Shown: positions 43,878 to 55,526, counted from the first letter of the stretch. The stretch is 64,000 bases of DNA from Uloborus plumipes (GCA_038373865.1 JAXGGA010001622.1:1-64000), one strand, 5' to 3'. Numbers and translations are program-made. Notes: a model not told the origin generated them from the letters alone.

Positions 43878-45354
43878 TACACTGGTTATCATAAATTAAG
43901 GAAAAAGCACAAAAATCGCGATAACTCCCTGAAAAATAATCCAAATCATACAAAATTTGAATATGTTGCTAAGTAAGAGTTGCTGAGTAAAACTATGTTA
44001 TGCAAATTAGTGGCGCTGCAATCGGAGTACGTCATCTTCGAGGAGCTTAAAAAACCACGTTTGAGAGCAAGCCTATAAATCTCGCCGTGATATTACCAAA
44101 AGGAATCTGAAATAGCCAACTCGTAGCTATGACTTCTAGGCATCATTTACCTGCAGAACTAAGATGCAGAGCCATTGAGAGTCTAGAAGCAGGATAAAGT
44201 CAAACAGAAGTGGCCAGGTTGCTAAATGTGAGTCCTTCTGTGGTTCATAGACTTTGGAGCCAATTTTTAACCATAGGTTGGGCATCCAGGAGGTTCAGTC
44301 AAGGACGGCCAATAGCTACGACGGGCGCTGATGATCGATATTTGAGGTTATGTGCACGTAGGAGTAGATTTGCTACTCCGACTCGTCTCAGATCGTCCCA
44401 GGCTGCAGCCACCAGAAGGTTGGTGTCAACTTCTACCGTGCGTAGAAGGCTTCACGAAGGTGGTCTGTATGCGAGACGACCAGTTATTTGTGAGCCGTTG
44501 TCATCACGCCATAGGAGGGACCGTTCGCAGTGGGCACGACAACATGTTCGTTGGACGCATGACCAATGAAGGGTTTTACTCTTTACGGACGAGTGTAGAT
44601 TTAGTCTAGAAAGTGATAGTAGGCGTCATTTGATATGAAGGGAACCTGGAACCCGTTATCATCCGTCAAACATTCGCGAAAGTGATGCATACGGAAGAGG
44701 CAGTGTCTTTGTTTGAGGTGGCATCTCTTTGGGTGGACGCACAGACCTCCCTGTCTTTCCCAGGGGAACCGTAAATGCTCAAATTTATAGGGATGACATC
44801 CTTGATACTTATGTTCGCCCATACGCTGCGGCAATAGGTGATGCATTCCTGCTACAGGACGATAACGCAAGACCGCACCGAGCTCGCATCATAGACTATT
44901 ATCTGGAACACGCTACAATTCTGCGCATGGAGTGGCCAGCTCCTTCCCCGGACTTGAATTCTATCGAGCACGTTTGGAACGCTTTAGGGAGACGTATTGC
45001 TGCCCTCAACCCAATCCCTCAAACCCTTGCCACGCTTGCTACTGCTTTCTGTAGAATTAAAAGACCGAATAATTGACAGCATCACGCATCGCTGCTCGTG
45101 CTGTATTGCTGTTAGAGGGGATCATATACCATATTGAAGGTACTTCCCCAATATCAAACTTCCACCTCAAATTTGTTCATTTTGTAAGTGCATTATTTTT
45201 TATAATGCCATAATTGTCTGATAATTTCTTTTTATATTATTTTATACCTTACTATGTGTTGTACAATGTGGCCAAGTTTCATAAAAATCGACAAGTAACT
45301 TCTTGAGTAATCGTCATTTTTGTGATTTTTCCTTAATTTTTGATAACCAGTGTA
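43878..45354 (+). mobile_element. Tc1-family element A, 1.48 kb
   Basis: TA at both ends (43878-43879 and 45353-45354) with terminal repeats CACTGGTTATCATAAATTAA and, complemented at the right, CACTGGTTATCAAAAATTAA. The repeats match over about 43 bp with four differences. A degraded transposase gene fills the interior. Length and ends are typical of Tc1. The reversed Helitron at 45361 begins seven bases after it. Confidence 0.9.
44129..45137 (+). pseudogene. Tc1-type (DD34E) transposase pseudogene
   Basis: From ATG 44129 the frame covers a full-length Tc1 transposase of about 335 codons, but it is broken. Stops lie at 44195 (TAA, probably an old Gln), 44567, 44636 and 44714 (all TGA where Trp is expected), and a frameshift lies near 45040-45060. 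Visible parts: first helix-turn-helix (SQTEVARLLNVSPSVVHRLW), a GRP-like linker (QGRPIATT), second DNA-binding helix (STSTVRRRLHEGGLYARRP), first catalytic Asp in LLFTDECRFSL, second Asp in LLQDDNARPHRARI, Glu in SPDLNSIEHVWN. There are 34 residues between the last two catalytic residues. The tail RIIDSITHR...CCIAVRGDHIPY continues in another frame. All catalytic residues survive, but no functional protein is possible. Confidence 0.92.
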
Positions 45355-45360
45355 TTATTA

Positions 45361-46805
45361 CTAACTGACCCGGCCACGCGTTGCTGTGGCTAAGGTATGG
45401 GTTAAACTATAGTGTTTCAATAGAAACGAAAAACTTTATTACCGTTATAGAGATCAACTTTATATCAATATGAATTTGAGGTCAAAATATGAAAACAATC
45501 GAACAAAAATTTCCTAAGTTTGCTAGAAACAAAAAAAATCAACAAAACATGTAAAATGTTAGTACTTAGAAATATTATATTCAAGCTTGTAACAATTGAG
45601 TTAATTAAAAATTTGCTAATTGCTATTGTAACATTTTATTTTTTAATGTAACATTTTATATTTTAATAATGTAGGTAGGGTAGATAATTAACCAATATTA
45701 TTTGTTATTATAAGCTATAATAGTAATAATTTGAAAACTTATGAATGCAGAGAGGTACGTTTAGAAAAACAATTCTGAGCAAAATCACTCTAAATTTTAA
45801 TATTACACAGGTAAAAGTTCACAAATTACAGTAAAACCTTTTTTAATTACAATACAATTGAAATACAAAATCACAAAAAAATGAATATTGTTTAGCTTAA
45901 AAACCCGAAAAGGTACGATAATTACGAAACAGTCGAATTTTGAATCGCAAACTATGAGGTGTATATTTATGTTGCAAAGCAATGTGACGGTAAAAATTGT
46001 GTGTATAGAAATAATTTTAATCTTCGCACCATAAAACAGTACATTTTTCCTCCTAAGAATTTGTTTTTTGAATAGTAAATACCAAATGTATTGTTGAACG
46101 ATAATTTGCAAATTTATTGCTGCAGATGGATACGCTTAGCAAATACAATTCTGAACTAAATCACTAAAAATTTAAATATTACATAGGTAAAAGATCACAT
46201 AATGCAGTGAGAATTTCTTTGTCTAAATACACCTGACATAAAAATCACTAAACAATATGAATATTTTATAACTCAAAGCTCGAAAAAGGTATGATATTTT
46301 TCACTAAAATAATTTTCCTAAAAAAATATTTGTACCTAAACATGAGTGAAAAATATTTTTAAAACATACAAAATAGCATATGTTAAGTATATAAACTGCT
46401 TTAATAAATTGAATTAAGTAAAGGAGAAGTAAGCAAATAATACTTTTCCGAATATTGATTTAATAATACTTACACGCACAATTTAAATTAAGAGAATCGG
46501 GACGAATATGCCAGAAACCGATTCGACATCCTTGATCGTTACCACTATTGCTTTTTGCTTCCGAAACAACTGACAACCCAGCAGCAGATTTTATCTTATA
46601 GATGCCAAGAACACAGAAAAGCTGGTAGCTAAATAGGTAATTTGCAATAAAAAATATATTGCGGTCCAAAATTGAGGTAAAAACTATCCTATCATTTAAG
46701 TTGAACCAAAATGAAACTGTGTGCAATATTTGGTAAAAATCGATTCAGTAGCTGAGGAGTCCATTGGACACAAACACATGGACACGTAATTTTTATATAT
46801 TAAGA
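45361..46805 (-). mobile_element. Non-autonomous Helitron, reversed, 1.45 kb
   Basis: On the minus strand it starts at 46805 with TCTTAATATATAAAAATTAC followed by GTGTCCATGTGTTTGTG, after an A. It ends at 45361 with GCCGGGTCAGTTAG followed by T. A hairpin (GCCAC 45373-45377 / GTGGC 45386-45390) lies 12 bases before the end. The last four bases are TTAG instead of the usual CTRR. There is no Rep or helicase coding sequence. The middle contains a 373-bp tandem duplication. Confidence 0.8.
45748..46400. repeat. 373-bp tandem duplication inside the Helitron
   Basis: CAGAGAGGTACGTTTAGAAA near 45750 and GCAGATGGATACGCTTAGCA near 46123 begin two diverged copies. Both continue with AATTCTGA, AAATCACT, TAATATTACA and AGGTAAAAG, and later with AATATGAATATT and CGAAAAGGTA blocks. 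Confidence 0.65.
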
Positions 46806-47774
46806 TACATGCAACATTTTCGCAGTAGATTCCTATGAAGATTTAAAACTGGTGTTATAGAGAGTCATAAAATCTGCGTTTGCGAAAAAGATGGAAAACG
46901 GTAATCTGGAATCCTGCCACAAACTGTGCTTTTCAAACGAAACAGGCTGCTATTAATCTTGATTTATTTTGAAAACTTATACTTTTTCAGGAACAATTTT
47001 TTACTTTGCTCTTGACTTTTGAATGAAAAATGTTCATGAATAAAACATTTAGTTTCAGCTATCTACGAAGATAAAGTGGGGGGACAGGAGGATAAAAGAA
47101 TTACTTTAAAAAATGACGAAAAGCCGGGTTTTCTTATTTCCGAGACCTATTTAGAATATTTACTCAAGTTGCTCAAGTTTTGAAAATTTTTCTTCTTTCG
47201 AAAATACTCTTTGGGGACTAGACTTAAAAGTTTACGAGAAAATTCTTTTTAAAATCAGCTTCTCTCTTAGGGCTTAAAGCCTAAAGAAAATGTTTCTTGC
47301 ATAAATTTTAAAGCCTGCAAGGAGGCGTTTCTTTTAAAATGAATTTAAGTTAATAGTAGTGCGGAAAAACATTTACTATAAATTTTCAATATATAGTTCA
47401 ATGGTATTCTTGCATTGGTGTTACCCAGTGCAGTAATTTTCGGTGTCATTCTCCACCCCCCAGTCCCTAAAATATATCAAACGTTGAAAATAATTTTAAG
47501 AAACAGTTAAAATGCTTTTTTTCTGAAGTTGAATGAATTAAATTTTTTTTTTTTTAAAGAGAGAGATTATTTTAAGATTAAATAACTTATGTAATTTAAA
47601 CTTTCTGAAAATGTCAAAGGAGAAATTTGGTGCAACATTGCCGAAAGTACGCAAGAACTATATCAATATGTTATTGAGATATCTCTAATGTTAGTGCTTA
47701 TTTGCTTATATTTTGTTACAAAAATACTCTTCATGGTTACTACTTTTATAATGCAAGCAGCAAATATATATATA
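46806..47774. other. No gene seen
   Basis: AT-rich sequence with no recognised coding or repeat structure; ends in the TATATA run into which Tc1 element B inserted. Confidence 0.5.
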
Positions 47775-49193
47775 TACACTGCTCGACATTGAAAATGCAA
47801 CACCAAGAAGGAGTGGTCAGAAATTCATGCAAATTTTACCGTAGACGCACGTCACTGAGTTATGCAAATGATATGAAATGCGCAGCTCTCCGACGCACGT
47901 GAAGTAAGATATACAAGAATGAAGTTGAAAAGTGGGCTATGTTCATGTTGGTTTTTCTGCCAGACTAATTATCGGAGAAATTTGGTTTTTGTCTCGAAGG
48001 ATACGCGTGATAGGAGGAAATGCCACGCCGTCCTCAACGAAGACACTTCCAGCATATAGACGACTTTACAAGGGGTATGGTGATCAGACTGAGAAAGGGA
48101 GGTTGATCCATACGTCAAATTGCAGCTGATACCCATATGGATGCCAGCACTGTGCATCGGCTGTGTCGGAGATGGTTGGAAAGAGGAAATGTAGCCACAT
48201 TGAGGGGTGCAGGTGCAGCCAGAGTGACGTCAGACCGCTTGGATCGACGGATTCACCGACAAGCTGTGGCGGACCCGCAAGTCACTTGTACGTCGATTCT
48301 GCAGCACGTGCAAGGTACCCTGGATGTTCATGTGTCGACCAGAACCATTTCCCGTCGACTGGTTGCACGTGGCCTGCAATCACGGCGCCCGCTAAGAAGA
48401 CTGCCATTGACCTCACAGCACAGACTCCAACGTTTGGAATGGTGCCGGACCAGAGCGAAGTGGATGGCAGAATGGCAAACCGTAGTGTTCTCAGATAAAT
48501 CCCGCTTCTGTTTGTCCAGCGATAGTCATCGCATACGTGTGTGGTGTCGACGTGGAGAAAGATCGAATCCGGCAGTAACTGTGAAACGCCCCACAGCACG
48601 ACAACGTGGCATAATGGTTTGGGGCGATATTGCATACAATTCCGTATCACCTCTAGTTCGTATTCGGGGCACTATGACGGCCCAACGATATGTAGATACT
48701 GCAGCCGGTGGCAATCCCCTACCTTCAGGGTCTGCCAAATGCAATTTTTCAACAGGATAACGCCCGGCCTCACAGTGCTCGAATCAGCCAACATGCTCTA
48801 CGAGGTGTATAGATGCTTTCCTGGCCACCATACTCTCCTGACTTGTCACCAATTGAACATGTGTGGGACGTGATTGGACGCCGTTTGCAGAACCTGCCAC
48901 TGCCTCGTTCAGAGGACGAACTGTGGCAAATGGTTGAAAGGGAATGGAGTGCCATCCCTCAGGACACCATCCGCAGACTTATTGACTCCATGCCTAGACG
49001 TGTTTCTTCGTGCATCGCTGTCCGCGGTGGTCCTACTTCTTACTGAGCCGACGCCGTCCTCGCTCTAAATTTTGCTTATTTATTTTGAAATAAATATCAC
49101 TTATTGTTCCATGCTGTCTCTGTCTTCTTACCAAATTTCATCAATTTCTGACCACTCCTTCTTGGTGTTGCATTTTCAATGTCGAACAGTGTA
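47775..49193 (+). mobile_element. Tc1-family element B, 1.42 kb, well preserved
   Basis: TA at 47775-47776 and 49192-49193 inside TATATA runs. Terminal inverted repeats of 49 bp (CACTGCTCGACATTGAAAAT and onward) differ at a single position, so this copy is much younger than element A. The interior contains a transposase gene with few disruptions. The TIR shares only the opening CACTG with element A, so they are different families. Confidence 0.95.
48020..49046 (+). pseudogene. Tc1-like transposase pseudogene with short DD-E spacing
   Basis: From ATG 48020 (MPRRPQRRHFQHIDDFTRGM) the frame runs through an in-frame TGA at 48104 (Trp expected), then SIRQIAADTHMDASTVHRLC (first helix-turn-helix) and VHVSTRTISRRLVARGLQSR (second). 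The first catalytic Asp is in VVFSDKSRFCL, where the usual Glu after it is Lys. A frameshift near 48697 leads into LQGLPNAIFQQDNARPHSAR with the second Asp; a TAG interrupts near 48823; then PPYSPDLSPIEHVWDVIGRR gives the Glu. The C-terminus IDSMPRRVSSCIAVRGG is complete, with stop TGA at 49044. There are 32 residues between the second Asp and the Glu instead of Tc1's 34. Three disruptions in all. Full length would be about 340 residues, normal for the family. Confidence 0.93.
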
Positions 49194-50325
49194 TATATAT
49201 ATATATATATATATATATCATTAACAATAAAATAAAAGTGGGCGTTAGTAAAACATAGTATAGAAATGAGTATAATTTTGGGGCACCCTTGAAAAACATA
49301 GACATATTTTTTCAAAGAAAAAAAAATTGAAAAATAAATAAATAAATAAATAAATAAATAAAACTATTAATAACCAGTTACATAGATGTCTGCAATAAAG
49401 AAGATATTTTACAACTAGTTTGCTTGATTTATTATATGATGCAATATGAAATAAATCCCCTCCCCTTTTTTTTTGAGTTGAAACTTATTTTCCAATATTT
49501 TTCATTCAATTGTTGCCTTGTTTGCGTTGATAAAGATGTGCCATATAACCCCGTAACTCATGTCTCAATTTGATTAACACGTTTTCAAGAAATATAATTT
49601 AACAAGAATTATTTATATTTTTCTTAGCTTAAAAATATGATAAAGATGGGGCACAGAACAAGCCTCATTTTCTTGAGACGTTTTGAAGATATCCAAGTTC
49701 AGTGGGTGCTGAAAACATACGACGGTTGTTTCTCTATCAGTAAAATTCATTTTTATATATAAATTGATACATGCAATATGGGCCAAAGAAAACCTACCAA
49801 TGTTAAACTATCATTTATTTCAATGAATTTTTTAAAAATATCAAACGCATTTTATGGAATTTAAGACACTTTATCAAATGGGACATTAGACAAGTGTCCA
49901 TCATTTTATTCGATACAGAAGTTGCGTATTTTTATATCGTTTCTCATTGCATTGCGTAATGTTTTTGATTTCAGGCTCTGTATTTTATCTCAAATACCCT
50001 GCTTCAGCTGTCCAATAGTTTCTAGTTTATTAACCGACGGATCTTTGGCAAGAATAGATATTGTAGAAAATTTTAAGGCGTTGTTTTATATTACATGATT
50101 CCATTATATATTTCCAAGAATTCAATTATAACCTGTAAGAAGAAAAAATGGTCATACTTGAAAATAAAAAAATATTCATACATGACATTGTAGAAAATCT
50201 TCGGCCTACTTTGTATTATCTTATCGACTATTTTTATGAAACTCTTGAGGGCATAGCTGTAAGAAAGTTCACTGCACAAAAAGTTTTTTATAACAAGATA
50301 ATTTCTATTTATGAGCCAATATTTA
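49194..50325. other. Simple repeats, no gene
   Basis: TA dinucleotide run continues to 49218; an AAAT tetranucleotide run of about nine units lies at 49328-49362. The remainder is AT-rich with no recognised gene. Confidence 0.55.
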
Positions 50326-51905
50326 GAAAAGTGCCAATTTGAAGTTGGAGTTTTCTGATAAAATTTTTTTTTGCAGAAAAAAATTAATATTGGATTCTAA
50401 GTCAAAATTGGGTCTAAATGCAAGAAAATAAAAGGGGGGAGGTCAAAGAAGTTATTTACCCCCTCCTTAGATTACTCACTTTTAAGCCGTTACAGATCTG
50501 ATGAGTGTTACAGATCTGATGTTAATATGAGCTACATATTTGAGTTTATGCTTTCAGTCTTCGTTAACATATATAACAATGATATCATTTCCTTGCATTT
50601 TTAACATAGAGTTAAGATAATTATATTAAAATATATATATTAGCTAAAAAATCAAATTTCGTTATAAAAAAGCATTTCTTGGAAATAAAAATGAGCGATA
50701 AGGTTTTTAGACAAAATAAATTATGAGATTAACAAATCCAAGCTCATAAAACATTTGTTTTGTTTTTAAACAACACACAACTTCAACTTTTTCAATACAC
50801 AACTCTGCTGCTTGCTTTTCTTAAATTAGTTGCAGGAAATTTTTCTTGATCAGAAATTCACATTTGGCATGTTAGTTATCATCTAGTTATTTAGCGAAGT
50901 TATGAAAAATTGAAGCACCGAAAAAATAAATAAATAAATAAAATAATAATAATTAACTTAATTTCTGCAGTGTCAATTTTTCTTATTTTACTAACTTCTA
51001 TTGTCAGGTCATACAAACCACAAATGAAGCAATTGTACTAAAATTAATTGTTTTTCATTTTTTAAGAACAAAAATATTCAATATATATGGCTAAAACCTA
51101 CGATTTTTGCTTTTTAATAATTCTGAAACGTGTGAGTTAGTTCGGTAACATATTCGCTGTTTTTCAATGTTACCGCTCTGACTGTTACCGATCTGACAAA
51201 CTGACAAAGTTTTTTTTTTTTAATTTCCGAATCAATCGTGCTAAACCAAAATCAAACACGTGGTTTTTTCACTTGTAATAAAGGACTATACTTATATATA
51301 AAATAATTTTTTAAATAATAAAACTGCGCATTTTAGCGCGTGTTACCGATCTGATGACTTAAATGATACACATTTTATAAATCACTTTCAAAAATCTTAC
51401 CTGCAATTTTAGATGTAGAAATCAAATTTTTAATTATGATGCGATAAAACATCTCACCAGGTACTCAGTATTACGTGGTATAGGTGCAGGAAATGATTTT
51501 GGGAGCCTAAACATAGATCGGAAGTTATTGTTACCGCTCTGATGGTTTAACTAGGGACACGCTTATTTCGCATCGGCTAGAAAATTAGGAATCGATTAAA
51601 ACAAAAATGAAGTAAAATATTAACAAAGGGGTAAAAATAGAATCGTTTTTTGTGCAGCGTTTTTTTGGAAAGTTAGAAAGTGCGCATGACCTGTTTGCAT
51701 GCTAAGCTTTGCTACTGGGGACACGTTACCGATCTGATTTTTTATGTATAAAAACAATATTTTCTGAAGAAAAAAAATTTTTTTTTTCTGATGTTATTAG
51801 ATGAAATGAAAGCAAAACTAATCTTCTTTCTGGGGAAAATTATTTTTTTAACTAGTTATTGAAATTCTAGTGAAAATGCACTTGGGACTCAAATTGGCAC
51901 TTTTC
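50326..51905. mobile_element. 1.58-kb non-autonomous element with GTTACCGATCTGA words
   Basis: The ends GAAAAGTGCCAATTTGA are perfectly inverted over 17 bp and flanked by TA (50324-50325 and 51906-51907). There is no recognisable coding sequence. The word GTTACMGMTCTGA occurs seven times, all on the + strand, at 50489, 50507, 51169, 51184, 51342, 51530 and 51725, against an AT-rich background. The layout parallels the element at 7276-8589, but the word is unrelated. Such words may be transposase- or host-factor-binding sites. Superfamily unknown. Confidence 0.7.
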
Positions 51906-52116
51906 TACATATTAGCTCTTATAGAGGAATAAAATGTGTTTTTAGTAGTTCTTGTTGAATTTGGTTTTTATTAATTATTCTTTATTAAAGTAAGTCTGTT
52001 ACGTTGAATCAAACACAAGGTTGTTCCTGCACTGCGAAATCAAAGAATAGTTTTTTTTTTAACATGAAATGCATTTGGTTGAAGAAGAATTTAATGAACA
52101 CTGTGCAAAGTTTTAA

Positions 52117-53034
52117 CCCTACACTGCATGGTGTTGCCAATTGGCTACATGGACGATTTGTCCTCCTTATGAACAGCAGAATGTAGTCATAAGGCAACTC
52201 AATGCATAAAAAGCAAGTATTGGGTATATTTAAAGCAATTATCACCATTTATCCTCCATGCATGGCAGCACTGGTCTGTTACATGCTCTTAAATGAATCC
52301 AAATGGATAGCTTTTAAAATCACTCAAACTACCATGTTTTGAAATTATTTTTTACAATGAAATATTTTTCTTCGTCTTTTAAAAAAATAACATGAATAAA
52401 ATAAACATTTATCTTTCGTTTAAGATGCGTTTTACATCAAAATAATTATTTGGAAAAAATCTAGGACATAATACACGTCTGTAGCCATTTGGCAACATTA
52501 TGCAGTAAGCATCCAGAGAACACTTCGATTCATCTCTACAATTCATGAAGTATGTGCTTTGTTTATGTTTCGCGCTAGCTTCTTTCTCTTTTTGGAAGGT
52601 ATAATATAATCATGTGGACCCAAAAGTGGTACTTTCGGCTGTTCTACCGTTTATAAGACCTCGCAATTATCAATGCTTAATTGATGTTCAACAGAGTGAA
52701 CAAACGAAAAATCAATCGGGAAAAGCCTTTAAAACGTGTTCACTTTAGATTTCAGTTAGCACAAACGTTGTGCTTACACGGACAAGTAAAGTCATTAATA
52801 ATTTTAAAATATAGTTTTGAAAAAAAAAAACTAAAAAATACGCTTTTACATTGGAATGCGCTGTGATCATCACGGGTTTCCCTCTGATTTTCAAAACTAC
52901 TAAATATCCGCACTTAAGTTTACATGTGTACTTATAATACATCAATATGCAATACAGTTTAGCCTTTAGTATTAAAAATAATATTAAATATATTACTTTT
53001 ATATTTGCAAAGAACGTAAAGAACGTATTCAGAG

Positions 53035-53065
<31 letters not shown>

Positions 53066-53527
53066 CAAACAAACCCACATGTGAAATTAATAAAAGCGTA
53101 TTAAAAAGAGACCATGAGCTACAGAGGAACTAGTTACAAACCAAAAAAAAAAGAGAAAAGAAAGAAAGCTTGCGCGAGAGAGCCTCCAAAAGACATCAGA
53201 TTTGACAGAATTGATCATCGGAAAGTACAAGTACATATAAAAAATAATGTAAAATGTCAAAATGTAAAGGATTACAAGAGTACAGTGTACCAAATGTTCA
53301 ACTCCTCTATTTTTTTACAAAAAAGAACTAATTTCAAGACTATCATTTACAATCATTTTTATCTGTTGAATGCATGGTGTAGCCATTTGGCAACGAAACT
53401 ATTTTTAATTAGAAAGGGGTGAAAATTTAGAGTTAAATTTTTTTAAATATTTTTCCATGTTTTCTTATTACATTTACAAACACATATATTTTTTTCTACG
53501 AAAAATAAAAAATCATGCAGTGTAGGG
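52117..53527. mobile_element. piggyBac-like non-autonomous element, 1.41 kb
   Basis: TTAA at 52113-52116 and 53528-53531 flanks perfect 14-bp inverted ends CCCTACACTGCATG. TTAA duplication with CCCT termini is the piggyBac signature. A palindromic word GTAGCCAWTTGGCAAC occurs inverted at 52133-52148 and direct at 52482 and 53379, close to the ends. The interior has an ACAT tetranucleotide run (53037-53066) and one copy of the repeat listed at 52925. No transposase remains. Confidence 0.85.
52925..53045 (+). repeat. 120-bp repeat, copy 1
   Basis: The block CTTATAATACATCAATATGC, TTTAGCCTTTAGTATTAA, TTTTATATTTGCAAAGAACG and CAGAGTTACATAC matches two adjacent copies at 62054 and 62188. The following ACATAC run, AAACAAACCCACATGTGAAA and TAATAAAAGCGTATTAAA are also shared. 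Confidence 0.75.
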
Positions 53528-53531
53528 TTAA

Positions 53532-55526
53532 ACTTGACTGATGCTTCAAAAGTTCTTCAGCTTTTCTAATTATTTCACATAGAACAAAATAGTTACAACT
53601 GCCTGAGCCGCATTTTCCCTTTACACAGGAGAGTAGTTTTCTTCTAAACGACTCCACTCAAACGTTAAATGCTCAGGCATTTCAAAACCTTCACTTATTT
53701 CGAATGAAAAATTGGTGAATGAAAGGAAATTGAAACCCATCGGGAGTAATATTTTCTTTCCTTCTGCGGTACTTTCTAAAAAAAACACGAAACGAAAGTG
53801 AAAAAGTTGAGAAGGAAATGAAAATTTATTGATGTTCGACATGTTAAAGATTAAACGGCAGTTTTAGGCGGTCGAATAGGAAATTGAAACTGCCGAGTGC
53901 TTTAATATTTTCTTTTAACGCTACTCTCTGCGTCAGGGCCTCAGCTGACAATTTTCTAGTGATTTATACCTGAAGAAGCATGGTTGTTTCCCGATACCAC
54001 AGAAATCCTTAAAACTAATTAAATAGAAAGGTAATATATGGAGCAAAAGGAAATAGTTGGTATAACTTATATTTTACCGAAGAAACAGTTTTTATTGTCT
54101 TAAAATTACAGTACATAAAGAAATAGAGAATCAATTTTTATCATAAAACTTTTCTTGAAATGCTATTTCGGTTTTTGGCAGTAATTTTGTACCTTTAAAT
54201 GAAATCGGAAAGTATTCCCCCCCCCCCCCCCGTATGAGACAGTAATAAAATATTTTTGGGATAAAACATGTTCTTTTTTGTCATCAAGAATATTTTTTCT
54301 TTAAATGAATAAATCAACAAATAAATGAAACAATAGATAAACGCTTTCATTACTTTATTGATCAACGAATAACTAAATGACTGAATAAATAATTGCATAC
54401 ATAGGAAGAGATGTGAATGGAATTGTAAATAAATGAATGAAAGTGCAAATTTGATAAGTGAATGAGTAAACAAATTGACTAAAATGTTTCACTTTGGCCC
54501 GCATGAAATTTAAAATGAAGTCTAACATTTAAAATCAAATCTTGTCTAATTTTAAACAAAAGAAATCCTGTGCAGATATTAGTAGGTTTTAATTAGTACG
54601 TAAAATTTTAATAACAAGAACTTTATCATATAATAACAAAAATATTTTACATACCCCAAAAATATTATAATATGAACATAAAATGTTGAAAATGGCTTGT
54701 ATTACCATTTTGAAATCAGAAAAGCAATTTAAAATTCGATTCATTTTTCTTCTCTGATTTCAAATGATTTTTTCACGCGGGTTTTCTAGTTTGAGAGAAA
54801 AATAAGCATGCTTTAGATTTTCATGTAATTTGAAAGGTCAGATTCATGTCGAAAGCTGAACTTAGTTTAAACTTCTTTAGTTAATTACATCTATAATTAA
54901 AATTTTAAGAATTTAACAAATGCCAAGGAGCAGTATTTTTTGTGGCCGTTTTAGTTTTTTTCTTATAATTTGTAAGTAGTTTTTCAGTTTTGGAACTGCA
55001 AAGAGATTTGTTTTTTGACTTTTAGCTTTATTTCGTATACATCACTTAAATAAATAAATTAATTAATTAATTTAAAAAAATCCTCTTCCCCTTTAAATAA
55101 AGTTTTTTAGTATTCACTTTCGGCCTTTTTTAAATTAATCTTGAAGCGAAAGTTATGCTTAAGGTGTCTATCTTAGGATGAGGGGACACACACGCACCAA
55201 AAAAAGAAAGAACAAAAGAAAGACAGAGAAATCAATGCATACTTTAAAGTTTTACACCAATCTAAAGATCAGATTCTTTTTTTATTTTTGCCAAAAATAA
55301 AATTTTGTTTGAAGGTTGAAGAAAAAAATCTTTAAGATCATGGAGGTAACAAAATGTTTTATTAGTTTTATGTCATTACTATAAAATTTTGAGTCTTTAC
55401 TGATATTCACATAGCTTTTTTTTCTTACATGAATGTTTTTTTTCTCTTTTAGGGAACATTTTAACAATCAAATGACGGCATTTTAAACGCGTTTCCTTGC
55501 ACTGTTAGTTTATTGGCACCGTTTAA
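53532..55526. other. Gene-free stretch with simple sequence
   Basis: A 15-C run at 54217-54231, degenerate AATAAATGA low-complexity sequence at about 54300-54470, and AAATAAATTAATTAATT at about 55050-55073. No recognised gene or element ends. Confidence 0.5.

Noticed and set aside
48163..48873. Several other open frames overlapping Tc1-B on both strands
   Set aside because: They are shadow frames of the transposase gene.
53037..53066. Telomere-like repeat
   Set aside because: The unit is the tetranucleotide ACAT, not an arthropod telomere repeat such as TTAGG.
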